From Bacillus shivajii (lineage in GTDB: Bacteria; Bacillota; Bacilli; Bacillales; Salisediminibacteriaceae), in contig NZ_CP084703.1 of the NCBI RefSeq assembly GCF_020519665.1, positions 992,001-1,056,000 of the forward strand: a stretch of 64,000 nucleotides of DNA. The letters are read 5' to 3'. Position numbers and translations under genes: made by a program. The notes beneath the pieces are model-generated. The model ran no database searches, was not told the DNA's origin, and saw only the letters and a program-made list of their open reading frames with translations. Below are positions 1 to 9,338 of the stretch, in pieces; position 1 is the first letter of the stretch; every line of letters starts with the position of its first letter.

Positions 1-2
1 AG

Positions 3-1466
3 TATGGGACGATGGAAGACTTCGATCAACTTCTTGAAGAAGCGCATAAACGAGATCTTAAAATTATTATGGACATCGTGGTGAACCACACGTCAACAGA
101 GCATAAGTGGTTTAAAGAGTCTCAGTCGTCAAAGGATAATCCATATCGAAACTATTACATTTGGAAGGATCCTGTTGACGGGAAAGAACCAACCAACTGG
201 CAGTCAAAGTTCGGAGGCAATGCTTGGGAGTATGATGAGAAAACAGGCCAATATTATTTGCATTTATTTGATGTAACGCAAGCCGATTTAAACTGGGAAA
301 ACGAAGAAGTCCGTGAAAACGTTTATGAAATGATGCACTACTGGTTTGAAAAAGGTGTTGATGGCTTCCGTCTTGATGTCATTAACCTTATTTCAAAAGA
401 TCAAAGCTTTCCTAATGATGACGGATCTGTTGCTCCTGGAGATGGTCGGAAGTTTTACACAGATGGACCGAGAGTACATGAATTTATGCAAGAAATGAAC
501 AAAAAAGTTTTCTCAAAGTATGATGTGATGACAGTTGGGGAAATGAGTTCAACGACGATAGACCATTGCATCAAATATACACGTCCTGATCGAAATGAAT
601 TGAGCATGACATTTAACTTTCATCATTTGAAGGTAGACTACCCGAATGGTGAAAAGTGGACAACTGCTCCATTTGATTTTAAAGCGCTAAAACAAATCCT
701 TTCTACATGGCAAGTCGAGATGAATAAAGGTGGTGGTTGGAATGCACTATTTTGGTGTAACCACGACCAGCCAAGAATTGTGAGTCGTTACGGAAATGAT
801 GAAGAGTACCATAATGAATCGGCAAAAATGCTTGCAACAACGATTCATATGATGCAAGGTACGCCTTACATTTACCAAGGCGAAGAATTTGGGATGACAA
901 ACCCGAAGTTTGAAACAATTGACGCATATCGTGATGTTGAAACCCTTAATATTTATAAAGAAATGAAAGAAAACGGTGTGCCTCAAGAGCGGATTATGGA
1001 AATCATTAAAGAAAAATCCCGTGATAATTCGCGTACGCCTGTTCAGTGGAATGATTCTACTAATGGAGGATTCACAGAAGGAACGCCGTGGATTCCTGTG
1101 GCGTCTAACTATAAAAAGATTAATGCAGAAGCTGCATTAAAAGATGAACAATCGGTTTTTTATCATTATAAAAAACTCATTCAACTAAGAAAAGAGTTAG
1201 ACATTTTAACTTACGGAGATTATAACCTCATTCTTGATGATGATGACCGCTTATTTGCTTATGTGAGAGAAATGGAAGGTGAGAAGTTGCTCGTGATTAA
1301 TCATTTTTATGACGGCGAAGCAACGTTTGAAGCTCCAGAAGGACTAGGAATAAACAACTATCATGTTGAGCTTATTGTTTCAAACTATACCGATTCACCA
1401 GAAGACCCTCGGTCAATAACATTACGACCGTATGAGTCATTAGTTTATCATTTGAAAGAAGCATGA
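3..1466 (+). CDS. treC: Trehalose-6-phosphate hydrolase, 5' end outside window
   Basis: This GH13 alpha-glycosidase cleaves cytoplasmic trehalose-6-phosphate, the product of PTS uptake, into glucose and glucose-6-phosphate. The reading frame is open from base 3 and enters at the YGTMEDF segment, so roughly the first 75-80 residues are missing. An internal ATG lies at 12 but is not the start. The GH13 motifs are visible in order: DIVVNHTS (region I), GFRLDVIN with the nucleophile Asp (II), TVGEMSS with the acid/base Glu (III) and WCNHDQPR (IV). The protein closely resembles B. subtilis TreA throughout. treR follows 23 bp downstream on the same strand, the usual treA-treR order. Oligo-1,6-glucosidase is the main alternative, but the sequence and the treR neighbour favour the trehalose enzyme. 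Confidence 0.95.
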   Translation, partial: YGTMEDFDQLLEEAHKRDLKIIMDIVVNHTSTEHKWFKESQSSKDNPYRNYYIWKDPVDGKEPTNWQSKFGGNAWEYDEKTGQYYLHLFDVTQADLNWENEEVRENVYEMMHYWFEKGVDGFRLDVINLISKDQSFPNDDGSVAPGDGRKFYTDGPRVHEFMQEMNKKVFSKYDVMTVGEMSSTTIDHCIKYTRPDRNELSMTFNFHHLKVDYPNGEKWTTAPFDFKALKQILSTWQVEMNKGGGWNALFWCNHDQPRIVSRYGNDEEYHNESAKMLATTIHMMQGTPYIYQGEEFGMTNPKFETIDAYRDVETLNIYKEMKENGVPQERIMEIIKEKSRDNSRTPVQWNDSTNGGFTEGTPWIPVASNYKKINAEAALKDEQSVFYHYKKLIQLRKELDILTYGDYNLILDDDDRLFAYVREMEGEKLLVINHFYDGEATFEAPEGLGINNYHVELIVSNYTDSPEDPRSITLRPYESLVYHLKEA

Positions 1467-1489
1467 TAAACTGAATACGGTGATGCCGC

Positions 1490-2206
1490 ATGAAAAATAA
1501 GTATATCCAAATCTATCGTGAAATTGCAGATGACATTCGTGAGGGAAAATATGCCCCTCAATCAAAGCTTCCGTCAGAACATGAGTTTATGGACATCTTT
1601 AACACTTCCAGGGAAACGATTCGCAAAGCATTGACCTTACTTGCTGAGAATGGTTTTATTCAAAAAGTTCAAGGGAAAGGTTCAATTGTTCTTGATGCTA
1701 GGAAGTTTGATTTTCCGATCTCGGGACTCGTTAGCTTTAAAGAGTTAGCAGAACGACTTGGAGATAATCATCAAACACATATTGAAAATCTGGAAACGAT
1801 CTTTCCTGATGAAAATCTTCAACAGCATTTGCAAGTTGGACCTCAAGAACAAGTGTGGGAAGTTCATCGTGTTCGAGAAATTGATGGTGAGCGAATTATT
1901 TTAGATAAAGATTACTTAAACAAACAGTACATTGAATCATTGACGAAGGAAATTTGTGAAAGCTCGATTTATGCTTATATCGAAAAAGAGTTAGGATATA
2001 CAATAAGTTTTGCGAAAAAGGAAATCGTTGTTGAAGAACCGACAGAAGGTGATCGATCCCTACTCGATTTGGATGGTTTTGCTAATATTGTTGTTGTAAA
2101 GAACTACGTTTATTTTGATGATGCGACCCTTTTTCAATATACTGAATCACGCCACCGGCCAGATAAGTTTCGTTTTGTAGACTTTGCAAGACGAACTGGA
2201 CGGTAA
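1490..2206 (+). CDS. treR: Trehalose operon repressor, GntR family
   Basis: This 238-residue regulator has the same length as B. subtilis TreR. An N-terminal GntR winged helix (about residues 5-70, with SKLPSEHEFM and SRETIRKALTLL) is followed by a UTRA effector domain (about 90-230). In the family, TreR represses the tre operon and is released by trehalose-6-phosphate. The ATG lies 23 bp after the hydrolase stop behind a weak GGTGATG ribosome site, so it is probably co-transcribed. A terminator follows directly. Confidence 0.93.
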   Translation: MKNKYIQIYREIADDIREGKYAPQSKLPSEHEFMDIFNTSRETIRKALTLLAENGFIQKVQGKGSIVLDARKFDFPISGLVSFKELAERLGDNHQTHIENLETIFPDENLQQHLQVGPQEQVWEVHRVREIDGERIILDKDYLNKQYIESLTKEICESSIYAYIEKELGYTISFAKKEIVVEEPTEGDRSLLDLDGFANIVVVKNYVYFDDATLFQYTESRHRPDKFRFVDFARRTGR

Positions 2207-2213
2207 CAATGAG

Positions 2214-2245
2214 CACCTCAGCATAACATATGCTGGGGTGTTTTT
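2214..2245 (+). terminator. Rho-independent terminator after treR
   Basis: The arms CACCTCAGCA and TGCTGGGGTG form a 10-bp stem (one G-T pair) followed by five T. It ends the tre operon. Confidence 0.8.
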
Positions 2246-2250
2246 AATTT

Positions 2251-2299
2251 AAGTGCCAGGAACCTGGAAATAAAATACCAGGTTCCTGGCACTTTTTTT
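2251..2299. repeat. Palindromic repeat of the GTGCCAGG...CCTGGCAC type
   Basis: A perfect 17-bp inverted repeat (arms at 2251-2267 and 2278-2294, core GTGCCAGGAACCTGG) is followed by a T run, so it can also act as a terminator. It resembles palindromes at 6372 and 8228. It immediately follows an ordinary terminator and so looks like an inserted element rather than a needed stop. Confidence 0.7.
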
Positions 2300-2342
2300 A
2301 TACTTTAAGAATTTTTAACTTTGATAAAGGATTAAAGTAACT

Positions 2343-2475
2343 GCTCCTGCGGTTACTCGTCGCAGGTCGAAGTAGCTCAGGGTAGTAGGGCTGTGTGCTC
2401 CTGCGGTTACTCGTCGCAGGTCGAAGTAGCTCAGGGTAGTAGGGCTGTGTGCTCCTGCGGTTACTCGTCGCAACT
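2343..2475. repeat. 54-bp direct tandem repeat, about 2.5 copies
   Basis: Units begin at 2343, 2397 and 2451 with an exact 54-bp period, and the third is truncated. Each unit starts GCTCCTGCGGTTACTCGTCG. That is the reverse complement of the core of the 65-bp repeat family at 20.1 and 39.8 kb, so it is probably a diverged member of that family. It is noncoding as far as can be seen. Confidence 0.75.
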
Positions 2476-2538
2476 CGACGTTTAATCAATGGAGTTATGC
2501 TTGTGGCAACTAAGGCTTACTTCCACAGGAGGTGGTGG

Positions 2539-2610
2539 CTTCGGTGTTGATCACAGGACGTGATCGACTTTAGCCGAAGTTCCTTATTAGGACTTGGCGA
2601 TAAGCCAAGT
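2539..2610. other. Nested inverted repeats between the tandem repeat and a minus-strand gene
   Basis: CTTCGG at 2539-2544 pairs with CCGAAG at 2574-2579 around an inner GATCAC/GTGATC pair (2549-2554, 2560-2565). A second hairpin, ACTTGGC/GCCAAGT, lies at 2592-2610. The second is just beyond the stop of the minus-strand gene and may end its transcript, but it has no clear T run. No known RNA family is recognised. Confidence 0.45.
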
Positions 2611-2615
2611 TTTGT

Positions 2616-3491
2616 TTATCCGGTTTTTTTCTTTAGGGAAACGACGATTGAGTGTTTCAGTTTCTTGTCATGTACGGTGTCTTTCAACCATTCCCTTGGA
2701 GTAGCACCAGTTTCACTAGTGACACGTTTAAACAACTTTCTTAGCGTTACGCGTAACACTTTTGTGAAATGAACGTGATCAATGTCTTGGGCAGTGCTAA
2801 GCAGCTTTTCGATTAATTCTTCATTGTGAACTGATAAATGATCGACCGCTTCTAATATAAAATCTTCAACGATTTTTGATTGATCATATCCTAAATAAAA
2901 TTTTGTGACATCCTCTAATAATTTAGGGTTACTTTCTATATGGTGAGCTAGTAATGGAACTAAAGAGTCGTATCTGTGGCGTAATAAAAAATGAAAGGCT
3001 TTTGAGCTATTAGCTTCTTGAAGGGCTTCTTTGAGTGATGTGAGAATAAGTGATTCTTCACTTTTGCCGTATGCATTTTGGAGTGTCAATAACCTTGATG
3101 GCCAGAGGTTCTTAATGTCTTCTAAATGTTCATCTATGAGGTGTTTCATGATGTTTTCGTTTTTCATCTTTGCTTCGCCTTCAGGCTTTAGTGCATCACG
3201 AAGGTCATCTTGTGTAACACGGTGCTGTTTTCTTCGGTCAGCAATTTTTTTATAACGAGTTAATACTTTTGCAGAGAGTTCGGTCGTTTTGTTTGATAAA
3301 TAAAAGGAGTCTGAAAAATGTCCGTCATGGTGGAGAACAGCGAAAATGACAGGAGATTCTTGGTCAAAGAGCAATACGTGAGTTCGCTTTTTGCCAGTAT
3401 GCTCCTCATATCGAATGACATAGTAACGATTTTCTGCTTCATCCATATACACTTTTTTTCCTAAGTAGCTAGGGGGAAGGTTTTTTTTCAT
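2616..3491 (-). CDS. Uncharacterised protein, about 291 aa
   Basis: I do not recognise this protein. The ATG at 3491 (MKKNLPPSYLGKK...) is preferred. It has AAAGGA about 11 nt upstream, while the longer frame (to 3536) needs a TTG without a good ribosome site. The first 90 residues look like a small beta-rich domain (YYVIRYEEHTGKKRTHVLLFD). The remainder is mostly helical and leucine-rich with many charged residues. There is no signal peptide or membrane segment. The gene stands alone between repeat material and a small membrane-protein gene. Confidence 0.6.
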   Translation of the reverse strand: MKKNLPPSYLGKKVYMDEAENRYYVIRYEEHTGKKRTHVLLFDQESPVIFAVLHHDGHFSDSFYLSNKTTELSAKVLTRYKKIADRRKQHRVTQDDLRDALKPEGEAKMKNENIMKHLIDEHLEDIKNLWPSRLLTLQNAYGKSEESLILTSLKEALQEANSSKAFHFLLRHRYDSLVPLLAHHIESNPKLLEDVTKFYLGYDQSKIVEDFILEAVDHLSVHNEELIEKLLSTAQDIDHVHFTKVLRVTLRKLFKRVTSETGATPREWLKDTVHDKKLKHSIVVSLKKKTG

Positions 3492-3581
3492 CTTCTCATC
3501 AATCCTTTCAAAATTGAATTTTGCTACGTAAAACAAGAAAACCGAGGCACGATCGAAGAAAGGTAAATGATGATCGAAGTG

Positions 3582-3791
3582 TTACGTATCCTTACGAATA
3601 ATAAGGTATACAATTAAGCCGATCACGGGGAAAAACAACGTCGCAATGAGTACAATCAAGCTATATTCACTACTATGTCCGAGTCGCCGCGCATCCCGGT
3701 AGGCCCATATACTTGTGAAAATATTGATTAGGAATAAACCTAAAGCGAAGAAAATAAAGAGAAGAAAAATTGAATGAAATTCTACCATCAT
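3582..3791 (-). CDS. Small two-TM protein with PLDc_N-like sequence
   Basis: This protein of about 69 residues has two hydrophobic segments, LLFIFFALGLFLINIF and SLIVLIATLFFPVIGLIVYL. They flank WAYRDARRLGHSSE, the arrangement of the cardiolipin-synthase N-terminal (PLDc_N) domain. An upstream ATG at 3800 abuts GAGAGG with no spacer. The ATG at 3791 sits 9 nt from it and is the better start. The role is unknown; small stand-alone PLDc_N proteins are common in Bacillus. Confidence 0.65.
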   Translation of the reverse strand: MMVEFHSIFLLFIFFALGLFLINIFTSIWAYRDARRLGHSSEYSLIVLIATLFFPVIGLIVYLIIRKDT

Positions 3792-3918
3792 GGTTGACAT
3801 CCTCTCGTAAGGCTTACTTCCATGATAACTTTCTTTTCGTTATTTGTGTAGGTATACAAGGTAATTTATCTTAAAAGACTTATTAATTTCTGTGAAAATC
3901 AGTTTGTTGTCCGTAAAA

Positions 3919-3960
3919 AAAGAGGAGCCAAAGTGAAAAAACAGACTGGCTTCCTCTTTT
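3919..3960 (-). terminator. Terminator of the yfhD-like gene
   Basis: An AAGAGGAGCCA / TGGCTTCCTCTT stem with one bulge is followed on the minus strand by a run of seven T. It lies just beyond the stop at 3967. Confidence 0.7.
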
Positions 3961-3966
3961 TCTTCG

Positions 3967-4140
3967 TTAGATATGATCAGTATTTACTCGGTTTTGTTGG
4001 CGCTGTTCTGCTTCTTTCGCACGCGCTTGTGCTTGACGATCCTCTGCATCAGCTAATTCTTCAGCGTACTCAACTTTTTCGTTTTCAGGAACTTCAGGTA
4101 AGTCTCGTTTGCTTCTGTCACGATTCTGATTGTTAGCCAT
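3967..4140 (-). CDS. yfhD: YfhD family protein
   Basis: This 57-residue, charged, probably disordered protein carries the YfhD signature: RSKRDLPEVPENEKVEYAEEL followed by the ADAEDRQAQARAKEAEQR region. The ATG at 4140 has AAAGGATGAG upstream, whereas the longer frame adds an unconserved MNINERMSI. In B. subtilis, yfhD opens the same yfhD-yfhE-yfhF block. Its function is not established. Confidence 0.82.
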   Translation of the reverse strand: MANNQNRDRSKRDLPEVPENEKVEYAEELADAEDRQAQARAKEAEQRQQNRVNTDHI

Positions 4141-4281
4141 TATACTCATCCTTTCATTGATGTTCATCTTATGAAGTGAGATTAACGAGATCGTTCAAAA
4201 AGATGCTGAAAATGCGCAGATATTATTATGTAGCGTTCTTTAAACATCTATACGCTTATCAGCAACTTTTCAAACAGACGC

Positions 4282-4407
4282 TTAAAGGTTATTCTTTGAT
4301 TGGGTAAACATGCGATCAGCGGCCTTAAACTCAGATTGGTAGTGAACTTCTTGAGCTCGACTCATTCGGCGACGCTCTTCTTTTGACTTTCTTGCTTTGC
4401 TTTTCAT
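4282..4407 (-). CDS. yfhE: YfhE family small protein
   Basis: This 41-residue basic protein has the YfhE core RMSRAQEVHYQSEFKAADRM. The start is set by GAGGTG five bases before the ATG. Its position between the yfhD- and yfhF-like genes matches B. subtilis. The function is unknown. Confidence 0.8.
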   Translation of the reverse strand: MKSKARKSKEERRRMSRAQEVHYQSEFKAADRMFTQSKNNL

Positions 4408-4546
4408 GTTTTCACCTCTTTTTCCTCCGTCTGTTTGTAGTATGGACGTTTCATCGATGGATTATGCAATCTTATCCAGTAACGCAATGAATGCAAGTTG
4501 CCATAACGAAAAAAATCGCGCTGTGGTATGCACAACGCAATGTTAT

Positions 4547-5449
4547 TTATTGTAATAAATTTTTTAATCCGTTCTGTAGATCTCGGTAAGTGAAAGTAAA
4601 GTGATGATCTTCAAGCTTCTTCGGTAGTACTTTTTGTCCTTCTAAAACGAGAGTGCTCATTTCACCTAGTCCAATTTTAAGTATCGAACTAGGGACTGGT
4701 GCCCAAAAAGGTCTGTTCAATACTTGTGCTAACGTTTTTCCGAAATCTTTCATACGTTCAGGGTTCGGGGCGGTAATGTTGACAGGACCTTTTATTGTTG
4801 GTGTGTTTATACAGTGGATGATCGCACGTGCGACATCATCGATATGGACCCATGACATCCATTGTTGCCCTGTACCTAATTTTCCTCCCAAGCCAAATTT
4901 AAAAGGTGGTAGCATCTTTTTTAATGCACCATCTTTACTGTCTAAAACCATTCCGAAGCGAGTATAAACGACTCTTGTAACAGTGTTTGCTTTGGAGGCT
5001 TCTTCTTCCCATTTTCTTACGACAGTAGCAAGGAAGTCTTCACCGCTTGTTTCTACATCTTCAGTAAAAGTTTTTTTATCAGAAGTTCCGTAGTATCCGA
5101 TGGCAGACCCATTGATAAGAACGTTCGGTTTTAATTCAAGTTTTTCTATTAAGTTTACGATTTCTCGCGTTGCATGAATGCGGCTATCTAGGATCTCTTG
5201 CTTTTTTTCTTTTGTCCAGCGGCCACTGTTCAAGTTTTCACCAGCAAGATTAACGACAGCATCTATGTCTTTTAAGTGTCGTTCTGGAGCTGCCGACTCA
5301 TCTAACCACTCCACATATGTGACGTGATCTTTAGAAGGCTTATTTGTCTTGTTTCGCGTTAAAATAAAGACGTTGTGGTTGTCCTTTATTAAATGATCTG
5401 TTAATGCTTGACCAATAAGGCCTGATCCTCCTGCAATGACTACATTCAT
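4547..5449 (-). CDS. yfhF: TIGR01777-type NAD(P)-binding epimerase-like protein
   Basis: This 300-residue SDR-like protein has a Rossmann fold from the first residues (GGSGLIG at about 7-13), the NGSAIGYYG segment and a C-terminal DUF1731-type region (PFWAPVPSSILKIGLGEMS...VLPKKL). The start at 5449 follows GAGGAGG; the longer frame adds 21 unlikely residues. Older annotations call it a SulA homolog. The real substrate is unknown. It is divergent from recX, with 113 bp between starts, as in B. subtilis. Confidence 0.88.
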   Translation of the reverse strand: MNVVIAGGSGLIGQALTDHLIKDNHNVFILTRNKTNKPSKDHVTYVEWLDESAAPERHLKDIDAVVNLAGENLNSGRWTKEKKQEILDSRIHATREIVNLIEKLELKPNVLINGSAIGYYGTSDKKTFTEDVETSGEDFLATVVRKWEEEASKANTVTRVVYTRFGMVLDSKDGALKKMLPPFKFGLGGKLGTGQQWMSWVHIDDVARAIIHCINTPTIKGPVNITAPNPERMKDFGKTLAQVLNRPFWAPVPSSILKIGLGEMSTLVLEGQKVLPKKLEDHHFTFTYRDLQNGLKNLLQ

Positions 5450-5562
5450 CGGTAATATCCTCCTCAGTTTCATTCTTACGTACATTTTTTCTTTTTTTTC
5501 TAAAAAAATCAAACGTTACACTTTGTTTATATATGGTAGGATAGCATGTAGAGGTGAGACAG

Positions 5563-6366
5563 ATGCCACAAGTTTCGAAAATGACGGCGTCAAAACGGAA
5601 AAAAGGTCGTTATCATATTTATGTTAATCGAGGTTCTGGTGAGGAATATGCCGTTACCATTTCTGAAGATATTTTTGTGAAACAGCATTTGAAAAAAGGG
5701 ATGGAATTGTCTGAGGAAGATATCGAGACGCTTCGTAAGGAGGATACACTCGATAAAGCCTTTCAAAGAGCGTTGAATTTCCTTTCTTATAGAATGCGTT
5801 CAGAACAAGAAGTGTATCGCTATTTACTTGATCAAGAAGCGACGGAGGAAGAAGCTGCACAAATGATGGATAGGCTTCGCGATTTGAATTTATTAGATGA
5901 TGAAGCATTTGCTGCTTCGTTTGTGAGGACGAAAAAAAATACTCAGAAAAAAGGTCCGTACGTAATTGAGCAAGAGCTTTATCAAAAAGGGATTTCACAA
6001 CGTCATGTTGATAACGCGATGTTAGAGTATACCGAAGAAGAGCAATTCGACCATGCCGTTTCTGCAGCCGAGAAAAAACAGAAGAGCTATCGTTCCGATA
6101 GTAAACAGCAACGAAAAAAGAAGCTCGTTCAATTTTTAGTGCAACGCGGCTTTTCTCAATCAATGGCACAACGGGCAGTAGAAGAGTGTGAATTAGAAAA
6201 TGACGTAGATGCCGAATGGGAAGCAATCGTTAAACATGGAGAAAAAGCATTAAAAAAGTACGGAAAATATGAAGGATGGGAACAAGAGCAGCGAATCAAA
6301 CAATTTTTATATGGTAAAGGCTTCTCAATCGACTTAATCGAAACATGGTTAAAAGAAAGAGAGTAA
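5563..6366 (+). CDS. recX: RecA regulatory protein RecX
   Basis: This 267-residue RecX-family protein binds RecA filaments and modulates recombination and the SOS response. The helical repeats are clear: ALNFLSYRMRSEQEVYRYL, LNLLDDEAFAASFVRTK and GPYVIEQELYQKGIS, with a repeat of the pattern in the C-terminal half (VQFLVQRGFSQSMA, KQFLYGKGFSIDLIETWL). The ATG at 5563 is used because the GTG at 5554 lies inside the GAGGTGAG ribosome site. A palindromic terminator follows the stop. Confidence 0.93.
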   Translation: MPQVSKMTASKRKKGRYHIYVNRGSGEEYAVTISEDIFVKQHLKKGMELSEEDIETLRKEDTLDKAFQRALNFLSYRMRSEQEVYRYLLDQEATEEEAAQMMDRLRDLNLLDDEAFAASFVRTKKNTQKKGPYVIEQELYQKGISQRHVDNAMLEYTEEEQFDHAVSAAEKKQKSYRSDSKQQRKKKLVQFLVQRGFSQSMAQRAVEECELENDVDAEWEAIVKHGEKALKKYGKYEGWEQEQRIKQFLYGKGFSIDLIETWLKERE

Positions 6367-6371
6367 CAAAA

Positions 6372-6402
6372 AAATCCAGGTGCCTGGCACCTGGATTTTT
6401 TT
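6372..6402. terminator. Palindromic CCAGGTGCC repeat acting as terminator after recX
   Basis: The near-perfect palindrome AATCCAGGTGCC-T-GGCACCTGGATT is followed by seven T. The same core recurs at 8228 after lctP, so this is a repeated element serving as a terminator. Confidence 0.75.
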
Positions 6403-6546
6403 GGAATCCTCAATACTGTATGTTATTGTAGAAAGCGTTTTATAATTTGAAACATAATCTCCATAATTAGTTTGTGAAACGCTGAGCAATACGGTGTATA
6501 ATTTAATGTATACAAATAGTGTTTTACGTAGAAAGGGTTATGTATT

Positions 6547-8208
6547 ATGACTACATTAGCTGCACTTACTCCAATTATTTCAGTGATGTTATTTCTAGTG
6601 ATTTTGAAAATGCCGGCAGTTCGTGCGATGACGATTAGTTTAATTGCAACGGCGATACTCGCTTTTGTTTATTGGAAAGTACCTCTTATAATGATTGCAG
6701 CATCAACTATTGAAGGAATCATTATCGGAGTGACGATCATTTATATTGTTTTTGGTGCGATCCTCTTATTGAACACACTCAAAATCAGTGGTGCAGTAAA
6801 TACGATTCGCAACACGTTTATGGGGATAAGTGAAGATCGAAGAATACAGATCATTATTATTGCTTGGTTGTTTGGTGCTTTTATTGAAGGGGCCGCAGGA
6901 TTTGGTACGCCAGCAGCGATTGTAGGGCCTTTGTTAGTAGCATTAGGCTTTCCAGCGTTAGCTGCAGTAAGTTTAGCGTTAATTGCTAACAGTACTCCCG
7001 TTACGTATGCTGCTGTAGGAACACCTTTAGTTATTGGAGTGAATCAAGGAATTCAAGAAGGCGGTGAGACAGCGGCGATTGCACAACCATATTTAGGTGA
7101 TATGACGACCTATGAATTTATTCATATACTTGCTGCTCAAATCATTCGCATTGATATTTTTATCGGCACATTAATGCCAATTGTTTTAGTGATGATGCTT
7201 ACTCGCTTTTTTGGAGAAAATCGTTCTTGGAAAGAAGGATTAGGCGTTTGGAAGTTTGGGCTTTTTGCAGGATTGAGTTTTACAGTCCCTGCATTTATTG
7301 TTGCACACTTATTAGGCCCAGAATTCCCATCAATATTCGGTGGTTTAATCGGTTTAGCGATTGTAGTTCCAGCTGCCAAAAAAGGGTTTTTAATCCCAAA
7401 AGAAAGCTGGGATTTTCCTGATAAAAAAGATTGGCTTGCTTCTTGGACAGGTGAACTTACTCCTGATACTAGTGAAGAGGAGCGAAAAGTTTCCATGGTA
7501 AAAGCATGGATACCGTATTTACTTGTTGGTTTGTTATTAGTATTAACGAGGTTAGAGCAATTGCCGTTTCGTGCATGGCTTCAAAATGTCTCGATTGAAT
7601 TTATCGATATTTTAGGGACAACAATTTCTGCAGACGTTCAACCATTATACTTACCCGGTTTTGTGTTCATTGTCGTTGTATTGATGACCGCATTTATCCA
7701 TGGCATGACGAAAAAACAAGTAGTGACCTCCTTTTCAAGGTCAGGAAGAGCAATCATAGGTACGGCCATTACTTTGTTTACGGCTCTTCCAATGGTTCGA
7801 ATCTTTATAAACTCTGGTGTAAATGAAGCGGGACTATTAAGTATGCCGTTAGAATTAGCAAATACTTTTTCAGCAACGGTTGAAGGGGCATGGCCACTAG
7901 TTGCTCCTATTATAGGGGTACTAGGAACTTTTATAAGTGGTAGTGCAACATTTAGTAATATGATGTTCTCGATATTCCAATTTAGTGTTGCAGATCAAAT
8001 AGCAGTAGATCCATCCTTAATTTTAAGCCTTCAAGTGATCGGCTCAAACTCAGGAAACATGATCTGTGTGATGAACGTTGTAGCAGCAGCTTCAGTTGTA
8101 GGGATGGTAGGGAAGGAAGGACAAATTATCCGAATAACGATGATTCCAATATTATACTATGCAACCCTCGCAGGGATTCTCGGAATGATCTTCGCATATT
8201 TAATATAA
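6547..8208 (+). CDS. lctP: L-lactate permease (LctP family)
   Basis: This 553-residue polytopic membrane protein has about 13-14 hydrophobic segments. Family motifs include [21 protein letters not shown] (about 113-133) and the C-terminal [21 protein letters not shown]. LctP/LldP proteins import lactate or glycolate with protons. The ribosome site AAAGGG is 9 nt before the ATG. A TATAAT lies at 6497 with a poor -35. A partial cre-like GAAAGCGTTTTAT at 6431 is too weak to call. It is inserted between recX and yfhH relative to B. subtilis and has its own terminator. Glycolate specificity cannot be excluded. Confidence 0.92.
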   Translation: MTTLAALTPIISVMLFLVILKMPAVRAMTISLIATAILAFVYWKVPLIMIAASTIEGIIIGVTIIYIVFGAILLLNTLKISGAVNTIRNTFMGISEDRRIQIIIIAWLFGAFIEGAAGFGTPAAIVGPLLVALGFPALAAVSLALIANSTPVTYAAVGTPLVIGVNQGIQEGGETAAIAQPYLGDMTTYEFIHILAAQIIRIDIFIGTLMPIVLVMMLTRFFGENRSWKEGLGVWKFGLFAGLSFTVPAFIVAHLLGPEFPSIFGGLIGLAIVVPAAKKGFLIPKESWDFPDKKDWLASWTGELTPDTSEEERKVSMVKAWIPYLLVGLLLVLTRLEQLPFRAWLQNVSIEFIDILGTTISADVQPLYLPGFVFIVVVLMTAFIHGMTKKQVVTSFSRSGRAIIGTAITLFTALPMVRIFINSGVNEAGLLSMPLELANTFSATVEGAWPLVAPIIGVLGTFISGSATFSNMMFSIFQFSVADQIAVDPSLILSLQVIGSNSGNMICVMNVVAAASVVGMVGKEGQIIRITMIPILYYATLAGILGMIFAYLI

Positions 8209-8227
8209 AAAAGTGATCACCAATAAT

Positions 8228-8254
8228 ATCCAGGTGCCTGGCACCTGGATTTTT
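8228..8254. terminator. Palindromic CCAGGTGCC repeat acting as terminator after lctP
   Basis: ATCCAGGTGCC-T-GGCACCTGGAT is followed by five T. It is nearly identical to the palindrome at 6372; the two copies bracket lctP. Confidence 0.75.
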
Positions 8255-8346
8255 ATGGTATTTTGTATAGATTAACTCGGAACATAGCTTATATGGTCTC
8301 GTTTCTTTATAATAGGAAGTATCATTGCTTATTGGGGGAAATACAT

Positions 8347-8664
8347 ATGGAAAAACGTTATAGTCAAATGACGGAAGAAGAACTTAGAGAAGAAATTGCT
8401 GACCTTAAAGTAAAGGCTCAAAAAGCAGAGCAAATGGGGATGGTTAACGAGTATGCTGTTCACGAAAGAAAAATGACAATGGCAAAAGCATATATGATGG
8501 ACCCAAATATTATAGAACAGGGAGCAACCTATGTTATTGAAGGAAGTACAGGAGAGACATTTACTGTGTCTTATTTAAACGGTGTATTTGCATGGGGAAC
8601 ACGTGAACATAGTCATGAAGAAGAAGCTTTACCAATTTCATTACTCGGAGAAAAAAGATCCTAA
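8347..8664 (+). CDS. yfhH: YfhH, DUF1811 protein
   Basis: This 105-residue protein starts MEKRYSQMTEEELREEI. A helical N-terminal half (KAEQMGMVNEYAVHERK) precedes a small beta domain (YVIEGSTGETFTVSYLNGVFAWG) and the conserved end EEALPISLLGEK. It matches B. subtilis YfhH over its length. The ATG at 8347 follows GGGGGAA; the longer frame is not supported. Its biochemical role is unknown. Confidence 0.88.
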   Translation: MEKRYSQMTEEELREEIADLKVKAQKAEQMGMVNEYAVHERKMTMAKAYMMDPNIIEQGATYVIEGSTGETFTVSYLNGVFAWGTREHSHEEEALPISLLGEKRS

Positions 8665-8682
8665 TCACCTAAAAAAAATAAA

Positions 8683-8712
8683 GAGAGGAGAGGAAAAGCT
8701 ACCTCTCCTCTC
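8683..8712. terminator. Bidirectional terminator between yfhH and the YpzG-like gene
   Basis: A GAGAGGAGAGG / CCTCTCCTCTC 11-bp perfect stem lies between convergent genes. Its A-rich left flank provides T residues for the minus-strand transcript. Confidence 0.7.
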
Positions 8713-8722
8713 AATTGTGGAG

Positions 8723-8881
8723 TTATGACCTCTTGCGAGTTTGCACGGCTAAAACTTGGTTATGCAAACTTTGTTCGGTTTCACCATTTACTTGGTGAAA
8801 GGCGTGTTTCGGATTAGCGCGTGGAGATTGAAATGGATCGTCATATGCTTTACCTTTTCGAGGGAAGTTATTTTTGGCCAT
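8723..8881 (-). CDS. YpzG-like small protein
   Basis: This 52-residue basic protein begins MAKNNFPRKG and contains SPRANPKHAFHQVNGETEQS, which resembles the short Bacillus YpzG family. AGGAGG is 7 nt before the ATG at 8881; an alternative ATG at 8884 is only 4 nt away. It lies next to sspK, consistent with a sporulation-related minor protein, though that role is inferred. The family assignment is from memory of the RANPKH motif. Confidence 0.6.
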   Translation of the reverse strand: MAKNNFPRKGKAYDDPFQSPRANPKHAFHQVNGETEQSLHNQVLAVQTRKRS

Positions 8882-8983
8882 CATTATACCTCCTAAACGA
8901 ATGGGTTGTTCCGCTTATTTGGTGAATGAAACTTTTATAGTGCCTTACTTTAACTTACTTGCGATCTGATCATCCATCTTGAA

Positions 8984-9151
8984 TTAAGGTTGTTGCCTTT
9001 CACCATTACGGTCCTTCGTCGAAGCTTGCATACGCTCTTGCGGATGGTCATTAATTGTGCCATCCGGACGTTTGGACGCATAAGCAGATTTTGCTTGCGC
9101 TTCTCCTGATGGTGAAATTCTGTGAGGGAAATCTTTCGCTTTGTTCCTCAT
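8984..9151 (-). CDS. sspK: Small acid-soluble spore protein K
   Basis: This 55-residue hydrophilic protein begins [11 protein letters not shown] and carries [18 protein letters not shown], the SspK hallmark. Members are made in the forespore under sigma-G and stay in the spore core. GGAGGC 7 nt before the ATG at 9151 fixes the start. The location between yfhH and yfhJ is conserved with B. subtilis. Confidence 0.87.
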   Translation of the reverse strand: MRNKAKDFPHRISPSGEAQAKSAYASKRPDGTINDHPQERMQASTKDRNGERQQP

Positions 9152-9338
9152 AGGTAAAGCCTCCTTCAATTTTCCACTTTAAACGAGAACAAGATGATTT
9201 GACTTTATTAAGCCAAACCGTTTAGATAAAGCCCCTTTTCGCTATGAGAGCAAAGGCTTATCTTAATGGGGCATTTATAGTATGTGCAGGATGACTTCCT
9301 AAATGATTTGTAATTGTTGACAAGGAGGAGAAAAAATA

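Noticed and set aside
2298..2489. Minus-strand ORF of about 63 codons
   Set aside because: It is produced by the 54-bp tandem repeat (54 is divisible by 3) and has no ribosome site.
6430..6443. cre site upstream of lctP
   Set aside because: GAAAGCGTTTTAT has the core but misses three consensus positions, too weak to list.
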